From positions 1-64,000 of the forward strand of contig CAYNRU010000041.1 of the NCBI GenBank assembly GCA_964399635.1: a stretch of 64,000 nucleotides of DNA. Direction: 5' to 3'. Below are positions 36,455-45,404 of this stretch, one piece after another. This DNA is from UBA4615 sp964399635. Its GTDB lineage: Bacteria > Pseudomonadota > Gammaproteobacteria > Burkholderiales > Burkholderiaceae_E. The translations under genes and the position numbers were made by a program. Numbering within the stretch: position 1 is the stretch's first letter; each line of letters opens with the position of its first letter. The notes under the pieces were generated by a model. That model made no database searches. It was not told the DNA's origin and saw only the letters and a program-made list of their open reading frames with translations.

Positions 36455-38651
36455 GTTGTCCGATCATCCTCAGGAATTGTTCGACATCGATCACCGGAAT
36501 GCCCAGTTCTCTGGCTTTGGCAATTTTGCTGCCCGGACTGTCGCCGGCAAGGACGTAGCCGGTGCGGCGGGACACCGAACCGCTCGCGCTCCCGCCATGG
36601 CGGCGAACCAGCGCCTCGGCTTCGTCCCGGGCCAGGCCGGGCAGCGTCCCGGTGACCACGATGGTGACCCCGGCCAGGGCGCCGGGCGCATCGCCACCCG
36701 ACACAAGGTCCGCCGCAGGCGCACCGGCGGCCTGCTCGCCGAGCGCCACGTTGCGCCGGCGCGCCGGCGGCCGGGGGGACACCCCCGCCGTGAGGAGCCT
36801 CTGGACGACCTCCCTGTTGTGGGGCTCGGCCGCGAAGGTCTGGATGGCCTGCATGATCTCGGGGCCCACGCCCTCCATCGGCACCGGCATCAGCGCCTCG
36901 CCGCGCGGACGCGCACGGGCGTTGTGCTTCTGGGCCGCGGCCTTGGCCTCGATCAGGGCCGGCCAGTCGGCGTCCAGCACCTCCCGGACGCTGCCGAAGT
37001 CGGCGGCCAGCACACGCGCCACCTCCTCACCGACGTGGCGGATGCCGAGCGCGAACAGGAAGCGCTCGAGCGGCGCGGTGCGCGAACGCTCGATTGCACC
37101 GGCGAGGTTGGCGGCCGACTTCTCGCCCATCCGCTCGAGGCCCGCCAGGGTCGGGACATCGAGCCGGTAGAGGTCGGCCGGGGTCTGGACGAGCTCGCGC
37201 TCGACCAGCTGGTCGACGATGCGCTCGCCCAGGCCGTCGATGTCCATGGCGCGGCGCTGAGCGTAATGGAGCAGCGCCTGCTTTCGCTGGGCCTTGCAGA
37301 ACAGGCCGCCCACGCAGCGCCAGGCGGCCTCCCCAGCTTCCCGCACCGCAGCCGACCCGCAGACCGGGCAGGCGGCTGGCATCACGAAGCGGCGGGCGTC
37401 GGGCGGGCGGCGCTCCGGCACGGCCCGGGCGACCTCGGGAATCACGTCGCCGGCGCGCCGCACCACGACGGTGTCGCCGATCATCAGGTCCTTGCGGGTC
37501 AGCTCGTCCTCGTTGTGCAGCGTCGCGTTGGTCACGGTGACGCCGCCCACGAACACCGGGCGCAGGCGCGCCACCGGCGTGAGCACGCCGGTGCGCCCGA
37601 CCTGGATGTCGATGCCGAGCAGCTCGGTCAGCGCCTCCTCGGCAGGAAACTTGTGCGCCAGCGCGAAGCGCGGTGCACGCGCGACATAGCCGATCGCCTC
37701 GTGCCAGTCGCGCGCGTCGACCTTGTAGACGACGCCGTCGATGTCATAGGGCAGGTTCGGGCGCCGGGCGCCGACCTCGCGATAGAAGGCGAGCAGCGCC
37801 TGGGCGTGCGCGAAGCTGCTGCGCAGCGTGCCCACCGGGAACCCCAGCGATGCGAACCAGTCGAGCAGCGCGCAGTGCGAGGTCGGCACCGGCAGGTCGT
37901 CGGACACCTCGCCGAGCCCGTAGGCGAAGAAGCGCAGCGGCCGCTGCGCGGTCAGGGTCGGATCGAGCTGGCGCAGGCTGCCGGCAGCGGCGTTGCGCGG
38001 ATTGACAAAGGGCTTGTCGCCCCGCTCGCGCTGGGCGTCGTTGAGTCGGTCGAAGTCGCGACGGAACATCAGCACCTCGCCGCGCACCTCGAGGCGACGC
38101 GGCACGGCGCCCTCGAGCCGCAGCGGGATCGCGCGGACGGTGCGCAGATTGGCCGTGACGTCCTCGCCGACCGTGCCGTCGCCGCGCGTCGCGCCCTGGA
38201 CGAAGCGGCCGTCCTCGTAGCGCAGGCTGATCGCGAGGCCATCGAACTTCAGCTCGGCGCAGTAGCGCAGCGCGGCGAGATCGAGGCCGGCATCGTCGGC
38301 GCCCTCGCGCACACGGCGGTCGAAGGCGAGCACCTCCTCGTCCTCGAAGGCATTGAGCAGCGAGAGCATCGGCAACGCGTGCTGGACCTGCCCGAATGCG
38401 CCGACCGGCGCGCCACCGACCCGGCGGGTCGGGGAGTCGGGCGAATCGAACGCCGGGAACGCGGCCTCGAGCGCCTGCAGCTCGCGGAACAGGCGGTCGT
38501 ACTCTGCGTCGGGCACCGTCGGCGCGTCGAGCACGTAGTAGGCGTGATTGTGGCGCTCGAGCTCGGCGCGCAGCCGCTCGATGCGCGCACGCGCGGCGTC
38601 TGCGCGCTGTTCGACGGCGAGGTCCGTCGCGATCGGACTGCGGCCTGGCAT
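36438..38651 (-). CDS. ligA: NAD-dependent DNA ligase
   Basis: 737-residue essential ligase for Okazaki-fragment joining and repair. Domain Ia (HNHAYYVLD), adenylation site CAELKFDGLA with Lys135, OB fold, four-Cys zinc finger (CPVCGSA and CVGGLFC), helix-hairpin-helix repeats and a C-terminal BRCT domain. A segment of low conservation (PRPPARRRNVALGEQ) links HhH and BRCT, making it longer than E. coli LigA (671). ATG at 38649-38651 (MPGRSPIATD). Lies 13 bp after zipA; smc-zipA-ligA is a conserved betaproteobacterial order. Confidence 0.97.
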   Translation of the reverse strand: MPGRSPIATDLAVEQRADAARARIERLRAELERHNHAYYVLDAPTVPDAEYDRLFRELQALEAAFPAFDSPDSPTRRVGGAPVGAFGQVQHALPMLSLLNAFEDEEVLAFDRRVREGADDAGLDLAALRYCAELKFDGLAISLRYEDGRFVQGATRGDGTVGEDVTANLRTVRAIPLRLEGAVPRRLEVRGEVLMFRRDFDRLNDAQRERGDKPFVNPRNAAAGSLRQLDPTLTAQRPLRFFAYGLGEVSDDLPVPTSHCALLDWFASLGFPVGTLRSSFAHAQALLAFYREVGARRPNLPYDIDGVVYKVDARDWHEAIGYVARAPRFALAHKFPAEEALTELLGIDIQVGRTGVLTPVARLRPVFVGGVTVTNATLHNEDELTRKDLMIGDTVVVRRAGDVIPEVARAVPERRPPDARRFVMPAACPVCGSAAVREAGEAAWRCVGGLFCKAQRKQALLHYAQRRAMDIDGLGERIVDQLVERELVQTPADLYRLDVPTLAGLERMGEKSAANLAGAIERSRTAPLERFLFALGIRHVGEEVARVLAADFGSVREVLDADWPALIEAKAAAQKHNARARPRGEALMPVPMEGVGPEIMQAIQTFAAEPHNREVVQRLLTAGVSPRPPARRRNVALGEQAAGAPAADLVSGGDAPGALAGVTIVVTGTLPGLARDEAEALVRRHGGSASGSVSRRTGYVLAGDSPGSKIAKARELGIPVIDVEQFLRMIGQHGQAD

Positions 38652-38664
38652 CGCCGCCCCGCGC

Positions 38665-39924
38665 TCAGTTGAAGACGCGCAGCGCGGCGGCCGAACCAGC
38701 GTCGAGGCCAGCCTCCTGGAGCGAGCGGTAGCGCTGCGCAAGCTGGCGCGAGACCCCCGACACCGCGGCTTCGGTCAGCGGGCGCCCCGCGTCGTCCACC
38801 AGCCGCCCACCGGTGCGCTCGGCGCACTGCATTGCACAGTCGACCATCATCGGCCAGGGCTCGGCGTCCTGCGGCGCGCGCGGCACGTCGAGCAGCAGCG
38901 TCAGCTGCTCGGCCCGCTCGCCCAGGGCCAGCGAGAACAGCACGTCGCCCCCCTCGTCCAGCTGCGCATAGCGATTGTTGCCACGCTCGGCCAGGCCCAG
39001 CCCCGAGGCCAGCGCCGCCAGCTCGGCCGGCGAGAGCGCCGTGGGCGTCTCGATGTTCAGGCCGATCACAGCGTCGAGCTGCGCGCAGGCATCGTCGAGC
39101 TGGCGAGCGTGCTCGAGCACCGGCGCCATGTCGGGCACGATCGCGCCGCCGGCGCCGATCGTGCGGCCGAGCGCCTGCACGGCGGTGCAGAACTCGGAGA
39201 ACTCCATCGCGTTGAGCGGCCCGTTGCGATTGGCGAGCAGCACGCCGGCCCGCACCCGGCGAATCGCGCCGCGCGCAGCGTGCGGGATGGCCCAGTGGCC
39301 GTCGCCGGCATCGGCCTCGATCGCAACCGGCTTGGAGCCGGCGCGGCGCAGCGCCGACACGGCAGACAGCAGCCGCTCGGGGGCGATCGGGGCGCCGAGG
39401 GCCAGCTCGACGATGCAGTCGAGGCGAGGGTCAAGGATCGGACCGGTCTCGGGGAGACCGCGGGCGGCGACGGGGATCGGGACGGGCTTAGAGGCGTCGT
39501 CGCGATCGGGGTGCGGCACGACCGCGCCGGCGGCGTCCAGCTCGTCGTCCCGGAACCCGCGCGGCGGCTGGTCATCGGCGCCCCAACGCTCAGACGGGGC
39601 CGGCTGGCTGGACGATGCATCGGTCTGCACATGCCAGGCGGCGACCGGTTCGGTGGTCGGGGCGGGCTCGGGCGCGGCCGCGCCGAAGCTCGGCTCGATC
39701 CGCCCGGCCGCAGCGGGGCCGGCTTCCCGGGTCACCGGGGGCTCGCTGCGGGTTGAGGCCCGCGGCTCGGGAGGCGTGCGCGGCGCACTGCGCCCGCCGC
39801 CGGCGAGCTTCTCGCGCCAGGCGTCACGCAGCCGCGTCTGACGACCCTGCAGAAAATTGAATGCAAGGACCACCGCCAGCGCGATCAGGATCAGCCCGAT
39901 CAGGCTTGCCCAGAGGGTATTCAT
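38665..39924 (-). CDS. zipA: Cell division protein ZipA homologue
   Basis: 419-residue membrane anchor for FtsZ. N-terminal membrane helix at about 4-26 (TLWASLIGLILIALAVVLAF), a charged juxtamembrane segment, a long Pro/Ala/Glu-rich linker (about 45-165) and a C-terminal FtsZ-binding domain (about 170-400). Betaproteobacterial ZipA C-domains diverge from E. coli, so the call relies on architecture and the smc-zipA-ligA position. ATG at 39922-39924 overlaps the smc stop (ATGA). Confidence 0.85.
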   Translation of the reverse strand: MNTLWASLIGLILIALAVVLAFNFLQGRQTRLRDAWREKLAGGGRSAPRTPPEPRASTRSEPPVTREAGPAAAGRIEPSFGAAAPEPAPTTEPVAAWHVQTDASSSQPAPSERWGADDQPPRGFRDDELDAAGAVVPHPDRDDASKPVPIPVAARGLPETGPILDPRLDCIVELALGAPIAPERLLSAVSALRRAGSKPVAIEADAGDGHWAIPHAARGAIRRVRAGVLLANRNGPLNAMEFSEFCTAVQALGRTIGAGGAIVPDMAPVLEHARQLDDACAQLDAVIGLNIETPTALSPAELAALASGLGLAERGNNRYAQLDEGGDVLFSLALGERAEQLTLLLDVPRAPQDAEPWPMMVDCAMQCAERTGGRLVDDAGRPLTEAAVSGVSRQLAQRYRSLQEAGLDAGSAAALRVFN

Positions 39925-42900
39925 GCGGCCTCCGCGAAGCTGGTTGCCGCGTCGAGGTCGACCGCGACGATCCGCGACACCCCGCGCTCCTGCATGGTCA
40001 CGCCAACCAGTTGCTGGGCGAGTTCCATCGCGATCTTGTTGTGGGTGATGAACAGGAACTGCGTCTGGCCCGCCATGCGCCTCACCATCGCGCAGTAGCG
40101 CTCGGTATTGGCATCGTCGAGCGGCGCGTCGACCTCGTCGAGCAGGCAGAACGGCGCCGGGTTGAGCTGGAACATCGCGAACACCAGCGCAATCGCGGTC
40201 AGCGCCTTCTCTCCTCCCGACAGCAGGTGGACCGAGGTGTTGCGCTTGCCCGGCGGCTGGGCGACCACCGTCACGCCGGAGTCGAGGATCTCGTCGCCGG
40301 TCAGCACCAGCCGGGCCTCGCCGCCGCCGAACAGCTCGGGGAACAAGGTGCCGAAGTGCCGGTTGACCTCGTCGAAGGTCTCCTGGAGCAGGGAGCGCGT
40401 CTCGCGGTCGATGCGCCGGATCGCGTCCTCGAGCGTCGAGATCGCCTCGTTGAGGTCGGCCTGCTGGGCGGCGAGGAAGTCGTGCCGCTCGCGCGACGCC
40501 GTGAGCTCGTCGAGCGCCGCCAGGTTGACCGCGCCGAGTGCGGCGATCGCGTTGGCGAGCCGGGTCACTTCGCCTTGCAGCCACGCGGGCCTGGGCAGCA
40601 CCTCGAAGGCCGCGCGCACCGCCGCCTCGTCGACCTCGGCCAGCGCGAGCTGCTCGGCGTACTGCTCGGCACCCAGGCGGGCCGCCTGCTCCTTGAGCTG
40701 CAGCTCGGTCAGGCGGGCGCGCAGGGGCTCCTGCGCGCGCTCGTGCCCGAGCCGCGCCTCGTCGAACTCGCGCAGTTGGCCGGTCAGGGCGTCGAGCCGG
40801 GCACGCGCCTCGGCCAGGGCCTGCTCGGCGCGCACCCGCGCGTCCAGCGCGGCCTGCAGCCCGGTGCGCGCGGCCTCGTCGGAGAGTTCGGCCAGGCGCG
40901 CCTGCAGCAGCCCGGTCTCGGCGAGCGACTGCTCGATGACCTGGCGGGCCTGCACGATCTGCTCGTTAAGGGCCTGGCGGCGGACCTCGATGGAGCGTGC
41001 CGCAAAGCCCGCCTCGCGCTCGTCGCGCTCGAGCTCGCGCAGGCGATCGCGGGCCTGGTCGAGCGCCGCGTCGGCGTCCTCCCAGGCGGTGCGCATCGAC
41101 TCGACGGCCTCCTGGCGCTCGGCGAGCTCGAGGTCGAGCGCCTCGAAGCGTGCGGACTCCTCGGCGATGGCCGCCTCGCGCCCGGCGAGCGACCCGGCCA
41201 GCTCGGCCAGGTCGGCCTCGAGCCGCGCCCGGTCGGCGCTCGCGCGCTGCACCTGCTGCGCGCAGCGCTCGGTCTCGATGCGCAGCGTGGCCGCGTTGCG
41301 AACCGCCTGCGACAGCGCGTCGCGATCCATGGACACGCGCGCCTTGGCCTCGGCGGCGAGCGCCTCGGTCCGGGTGGCCGTGGCACGTGCCTCGTCGGCG
41401 ATCAGCTCGAGCGCGCGATGCTCGCGCGTCAGGTTCTCGAGCTCCTGCTGGCGGGCCAGCACGCCCTCCTGCTCGGAGTCCATCGCATGCAGCTGCACGC
41501 CGAAGCGGCCGATCGCATGGCCACCGCGCAGCACGAACTGCCCGCCCACGGGCAGGCCGGCGCGCCCGGCCAGCGCCTGCGCCGGCGACTCGGCGCAGAA
41601 GCTGCAGTGCAGCCATTCGTCGAGCATCGCGCGGATCTGCGGATCGTGGGTATGCACCTGGGCGGCCAGCGGCACCAGCCCCGCCACCTCGGGCGACGCA
41701 TCGCGGGCCGCGGGCAGCGCGCCGGCGGGCGCGTAGAAGCCGACCTTGGCGGGCGGCTGCTCGTCGAGCAGGCCCGACAGGGTCTCGATGCGACCGACCT
41801 CCAGCGCCTGGACCCGCTCGCGCAGCACCGACTCGATCGCGGTCTCCCAGCCGGGCTCGATGCGCAGCCGCTGCCACAGGCGCTTCATTTCATGCAGGCC
41901 GTGACGCTGCAGCCAGGGGGCCGTCTTGCCCTCGGTGCGCACCCGCTCCTGGATCTGGCGCAGCGCAGCGATCCGGGCGTCGACCTGCGCGGTGCGCCCC
42001 AGCGCCTGGCGCAGCGCATCCTGCGCGGGGGCGCGGCGCCCGTCTGCGTCGCTCCAGCGGGCCTCGCCATCGGCCACGCGCTCGCCCGCGCCCTCCTCGA
42101 TCGCCTCGGCCTGCACGAGCCGCTCGCGCAGCGACTCGAGCTGCGCGACTGGCGCCTCCTCGAGCCCACCGAGCGCGTCGGCCAGCCTGGCCTCGCGGTC
42201 CTGCAGCTGGCGCAGCGCCTCCTCGATGCCGCGCTGGCGGGTCGCGACGACCTGGATCTGCTGCGAGGTCTCGGCGGCCTGGGCGCGCGACCGGTCGAGC
42301 GCCTCGCGAGCGTCGCGCAGCGCCTCCTCCAGTGCCGGCAGCTGCGAGGTGGCGTCGTCCAGCCGCTGCGCGAGCACCGCCTGGCGCTCCTCGGCGCCCG
42401 CCAGCTCCTCGTCGCTGCGCGACAGCGCGTCGGCCGCCTGCCCGTCGCGCCCGCGCGCGGCGTCGACCTGCGCCTGCAGCCCGACCAGGCGCTCGCGCAG
42501 CTGGGCCTGGGAGTCGGACACGAAGCGGATCTCGCCCTCGAAGCGGGATACCTCGCCGTTGGCCTCGTAGTAGGCGCCCTGCGCGCGGTGGACCTCGTCG
42601 CTCGCCGCGTAGTGCGCCGCGCGCGCCTGCTCGAGCCGGGCCTCGACCGCGCGCTGCCCGGCCATGCGGCCCTCGATCTCGTTGGTGACGACGGCGACCT
42701 GCTGGGCGATCCGCGCCTGCTCGGCGAGCGCGTCGTCGCGCCGCACCAGCCACAGCATCCGCTGCTTGGACTCGCGCTCGGCCTCGAGGCCGCGGTACTC
42801 GCGCGCCACCTCCGCCTGCCGCTCGAGCTTGTCGATCTGGGCGGCGAGCTCGCGCAGGATGTCGTCGACGCGCGTCAGGTTCTCGCGGGTGTCGGACAGC

Positions 42901-43448
42901 CGGTTCTCGGTCTCGCGGCGCCGCTCCTTGTAGCGGGAGACGCCGGCGGCCTCCTCGAGGAAGATCCGAAGCTCCTCGGGCTTGGCCTCGATGATCCGCG
43001 ACACCGTGCCCTGCCCGATGATCGCGTAGGCGCGAGGCCCCAGGCCCGTGCCCAGGAACATGTCGTGGACGTCCTTGCGCCGCACCACCTGGTTGTTGAT
43101 CAGGTAGCTCGACTGGCCGTCGCGAGTCAGCACGCGCTTGACGGACACCTCGGCGTAGCCGGCCCAGGCGCCGCCCAGGCGCGACATCGCGTTGTCGAAG
43201 ATCAGCTCGACGCTGGCCCGCACCGAGGGCCTGCGGTCGGACGAGCCATTGAAGATGACGTCCTGCATGGACTCGCCGCGCAGCTCCGACGCCCTGGACT
43301 CGCCCAGCACCCAGCGCACGGCATCCATGATGTTGGACTTGCCGCACCCGTTGGGTCCGACGACCCCGACCAGCTGGCTGGGGACTTCGAACGCGGTCGG
43401 GTCGACGAACGACTTGAAGCCGGCGAGCTTGATCTGTTTCAGACGCAC
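39921..43448 (-). CDS. smc: Chromosome segregation ATPase SMC
   Basis: 1175-residue SMC protein that forms DNA-entrapping rings for chromosome organisation. Walker A GPNGCGKSN at 31-39, a long coiled coil rich in Ala/Arg/Glu (about 165-500 and 660-1000), a flexible hinge in the middle, and C-terminal ABC signature LLSGGEKALTAIAL (about 1072) with Walker B FCLLDEVDAPLDDAN. The start is GTG at 43446-43448, giving MRLKQIKLAGFKSF. Upstream ATGs would add about 100 non-homologous residues. No scpA/scpB in the window. Confidence 0.97.
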   Translation of the reverse strand: MRLKQIKLAGFKSFVDPTAFEVPSQLVGVVGPNGCGKSNIMDAVRWVLGESRASELRGESMQDVIFNGSSDRRPSVRASVELIFDNAMSRLGGAWAGYAEVSVKRVLTRDGQSSYLINNQVVRRKDVHDMFLGTGLGPRAYAIIGQGTVSRIIEAKPEELRIFLEEAAGVSRYKERRRETENRLSDTRENLTRVDDILRELAAQIDKLERQAEVAREYRGLEAERESKQRMLWLVRRDDALAEQARIAQQVAVVTNEIEGRMAGQRAVEARLEQARAAHYAASDEVHRAQGAYYEANGEVSRFEGEIRFVSDSQAQLRERLVGLQAQVDAARGRDGQAADALSRSDEELAGAEERQAVLAQRLDDATSQLPALEEALRDAREALDRSRAQAAETSQQIQVVATRQRGIEEALRQLQDREARLADALGGLEEAPVAQLESLRERLVQAEAIEEGAGERVADGEARWSDADGRRAPAQDALRQALGRTAQVDARIAALRQIQERVRTEGKTAPWLQRHGLHEMKRLWQRLRIEPGWETAIESVLRERVQALEVGRIETLSGLLDEQPPAKVGFYAPAGALPAARDASPEVAGLVPLAAQVHTHDPQIRAMLDEWLHCSFCAESPAQALAGRAGLPVGGQFVLRGGHAIGRFGVQLHAMDSEQEGVLARQQELENLTREHRALELIADEARATATRTEALAAEAKARVSMDRDALSQAVRNAATLRIETERCAQQVQRASADRARLEADLAELAGSLAGREAAIAEESARFEALDLELAERQEAVESMRTAWEDADAALDQARDRLRELERDEREAGFAARSIEVRRQALNEQIVQARQVIEQSLAETGLLQARLAELSDEAARTGLQAALDARVRAEQALAEARARLDALTGQLREFDEARLGHERAQEPLRARLTELQLKEQAARLGAEQYAEQLALAEVDEAAVRAAFEVLPRPAWLQGEVTRLANAIAALGAVNLAALDELTASRERHDFLAAQQADLNEAISTLEDAIRRIDRETRSLLQETFDEVNRHFGTLFPELFGGGEARLVLTGDEILDSGVTVVAQPPGKRNTSVHLLSGGEKALTAIALVFAMFQLNPAPFCLLDEVDAPLDDANTERYCAMVRRMAGQTQFLFITHNKIAMELAQQLVGVTMQERGVSRIVAVDLDAATSFAEAA

Positions 43449-43563
43449 GGGAACGCTCTGGCAGCCCGGTGAAGCAGGGGCGATCTGTCGTCGGAGACGG
43501 GACGCGGACTCAGGGAGGGCACCGAACTCCGCACGCGTTCGACCCGGCAGTGCGGGCCATGCA

Positions 43564-43570
43564 TATAATA
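43564..43570. promoter_or_regulatory. Shared AT island with -10 boxes for queF (and possibly smc)
   Basis: TATAAT at 43564-43569 reads toward queF. On the opposite strand TATTAT (43565-43570) reads toward smc. No good -35 hexamer is visible for either. Predicted queF transcription would start near 43575, about 158 nt before its ATG. Confidence 0.5.
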
Positions 43571-43634
43571 CCACCGCAGCAGCGTCGGCCCAGGCCTTCG
43601 CGCCCGGCCGAACGGGGCGCCCGAGCCTCCGGTC

Positions 43635-43671
43635 CGGCCCTGCACGAGGCCCCTCGCGGGCCGTTTTTTTT
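43635..43671 (+). terminator. Intrinsic terminator inside the queF leader
   Basis: CGGCCC (43635-43640) pairs with GGGCCG (43658-43663), enclosing an inner CGAG/CTCG helix, and is followed by eight T residues (43664-43671). It has the form of a strong Rho-independent terminator on the plus strand. The nearest plus-strand gene upstream is glnD, more than 9 kb away, so it cannot be ending an upstream gene. It therefore ends a short transcript from the 43564 promoter, either as an attenuator of queF or as a small RNA of roughly 95 nt. Confidence 0.65.
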
Positions 43672-43732
43672 GGCCCGACCCACCAGCGCAGACATGCCGT
43701 CGCGCAGCGCGGGTCGAGCGTGGAGACTCCGG

Positions 43733-44152
43733 ATGCCCAGCGCACCCTCGCATCACCTCGAGACATTCCCCAACCCGGCCCCCGAGCGCGACTACCTCGT
43801 GCACATCGAGGTGCCCGAGTTCACCTGCCTGTGCCCGCTCACCGGCCAGCCGGATTTCGCGACCCTGATCCTCGACTACGTGCCAGAGGCCGCGAACCTC
43901 GAACTCAAGGCGCTCAAGCTCTACATGTGGTCGTTTCGCGACCAGGGCGCCTTCCATGAGGCGGTGACCAACCGCATCCTGTCGGAGATGGTCGCCGCGA
44001 CCCGGCCCCGCTTCATGCGCCTGACCGCGCGCTGGTACGTGAGGGGCGGCATCTTCACCACCGTCGTCGCCGAGCACCGGGCGCCGGGCTGGACGCCGCC
44101 GATTCGCGTGGACCTCGGAGCCTTCCCGACAGAGTCCTCGACGCGCGGATGA
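43733..44152 (+). CDS. queF: NADPH-dependent 7-cyano-7-deazaguanine reductase
   Basis: 139-residue unimodular QueF (tunnelling fold) that reduces preQ0 to preQ1 in queuosine synthesis. The active-site motif TCLCPLTGQPDFATL contains nucleophile Cys34 and Asp41. ELKALKLYMWSFRDQGAFHE carries the substrate-binding Glu. Start chosen at 43733 with GGAG upstream; an in-frame ATG at 43694 would add 13 Arg/Ser-rich residues. Its leader holds a terminator at 43635-43671. QueC, QueD and QueE are not in the window. Confidence 0.94.
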   Translation: MPSAPSHHLETFPNPAPERDYLVHIEVPEFTCLCPLTGQPDFATLILDYVPEAANLELKALKLYMWSFRDQGAFHEAVTNRILSEMVAATRPRFMRLTARWYVRGGIFTTVVAEHRAPGWTPPIRVDLGAFPTESSTRG

Positions 44153-44169
44153 TATTTGTTTATTATCAT
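44149..44169. promoter_or_regulatory. AT-rich inverted repeat upstream of dapC
   Basis: ATGATA (44149-44154) and TATCAT (44164-44169) form a perfect inverted repeat with a 9-bp centre, overlapping the queF stop codon and lying 18 bp before the dapC start. TATTAT at 44161-44166 could be a -10 box for dapC. The symmetry would also fit an operator. No clear -35. Confidence 0.4.
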
Positions 44170-44186
44170 ACGGTTGGAGTCGTTAC

Positions 44187-45395
44187 TTGAACCGAATTCT
44201 GGATAGCCTCCCACCCTACCCGTTCGAGCGGCTACGGACCCTGCTGAAGGGCGTCACGGCACCAGCGTCGCTGCGCCCGATCGCGATGTCGATCGGCGAG
44301 CCACGCCACCCGGCCCCGCAGTGCGTGCGGGACGCAATGGTGGCCGGGCTGGATGGCCTGTCGGCGTACCCCCCCACGGCGGGCGGGGCGGCGCTGCGCG
44401 AAGCGATCGCGGGCTGGCTCGAGCGTCGCTACGGACTGCCCCGGATCGACCCCGTCACCGAAGTGCTGCCCGTCAACGGCTCCAAGGAGGCGCTGTTCTC
44501 GATTGCGCAGGCGGTGGTCGACGTGCGCCCGGGCGGCCCCGCGCCGGTCGTGCTGCTGCCCAACCCCTGTTACCAGGTCTATGAGGGCGCGGCGATGCTG
44601 GCCGGCGCCGAGCCGGTGTACGTCGAGCAGTCGCCGGAGGCCGGCTTCCGGCTCGACTGGGACGCCGTGCCGCCCGAGGTCTGGCCCCGGGTCCAGCTCG
44701 TGTACGTGTGCTCGCCGGGCAACCCCACCGGCATCGCCACCACACGCGCCGAGTGGGCGCGGCTGTTCGAGTTGTCCGCGCGCCACGGCTTCGTGATCGC
44801 CTCGGACGAGTGCTATTCCGAGATCTACCCCGACGATGACGCGCCGCCGGAGGGCGCGCTCGCAGCGGCCCACGCGCTGGGCCTGGACGGCTGGCCCCGG
44901 CTGCTGGTGTTCTCGAGCCTGTCCAAGCGTTCGAGCGTGCCGGGGTTGCGCTCGGGCTTCGTGGCCGGCGACCCAGCGCTGATCGCCCGCTTCCTGCTGC
45001 TGCGCTCCTACAACGGCGGGGCGATGAGCCTGACGGTCCAGGCTGCCTCGACGGCCGCCTGGCTGGACGAGGCGCACGTGGTGCAGAACCGCGCGCTGTA
45101 CCGGGCCAAGTTCGATGCCGTCGTGCCCCTGCTGTCGGGGCCGCTGCGGGTGGCGGCGCCGGAAGGCGGCTTCTTCCTGTGGGCCGGCGTGCCCGGCGCA
45201 GACGACGCGGCGTTCGCCCGCGACCTCCACGCCCAATATAATGTCCTGGTGCTGCCGGGCAGCTTCCTCGCCCGCAGCGTCGCCGGGCGCAATCCCGGCG
45301 CAGGCTTCGTCCGCCTGGCGCTGGTCGACGACCTCGATGCCTGCGTCGAGGCAGCCGGCCGCATCCGGGCCTTCGTTACCCGATACGCTTCCTGA
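44187..45395 (+). CDS. dapC: Succinyldiaminopimelate transaminase
   Basis: 402-residue PLP-dependent class I aminotransferase of lysine/diaminopimelate synthesis (succinylase branch). Opening LDSLPPYPFERLRTLLKG is characteristic. SPGNPTG and the PLP lysine Lys247 in SSLSKRSSVPGLRSGF are present. The start is TTG at 44187, with GGAG about 9 nt upstream; it aligns with the family N-terminus, and no suitable ATG exists. The neighbours dapD and dapE encode the flanking steps. Confidence 0.94.
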   Translation: MNRILDSLPPYPFERLRTLLKGVTAPASLRPIAMSIGEPRHPAPQCVRDAMVAGLDGLSAYPPTAGGAALREAIAGWLERRYGLPRIDPVTEVLPVNGSKEALFSIAQAVVDVRPGGPAPVVLLPNPCYQVYEGAAMLAGAEPVYVEQSPEAGFRLDWDAVPPEVWPRVQLVYVCSPGNPTGIATTRAEWARLFELSARHGFVIASDECYSEIYPDDDAPPEGALAAAHALGLDGWPRLLVFSSLSKRSSVPGLRSGFVAGDPALIARFLLLRSYNGGAMSLTVQAASTAAWLDEAHVVQNRALYRAKFDAVVPLLSGPLRVAAPEGGFFLWAGVPGADDAAFARDLHAQYNVLVLPGSFLARSVAGRNPGAGFVRLALVDDLDACVEAAGRIRAFVTRYAS

Positions 45396-45404
45396 GCCCG
45401 CCAC

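Noticed and set aside
39861..43472. Very long open frame antisense to smc (about 1200 codons)
   Set aside because: Its sequence is a low-complexity Leu/Arg/Gly/Ala shadow of smc caused by high GC, with no recognisable domain; smc on the other strand has all family motifs.
43570..43732. Known preQ1 riboswitch class upstream of queF
   Set aside because: I could not find the short preQ1-I aptamer signature or features of preQ1-II/III. Only the terminator and alternative pairings are supported, so no class is assigned.
43449..43766. ATG start for smc about 100 codons upstream
   Set aside because: Extra residues are Arg/Pro-rich and run through the queF leader; GTG at 43448 gives the family N-terminus.
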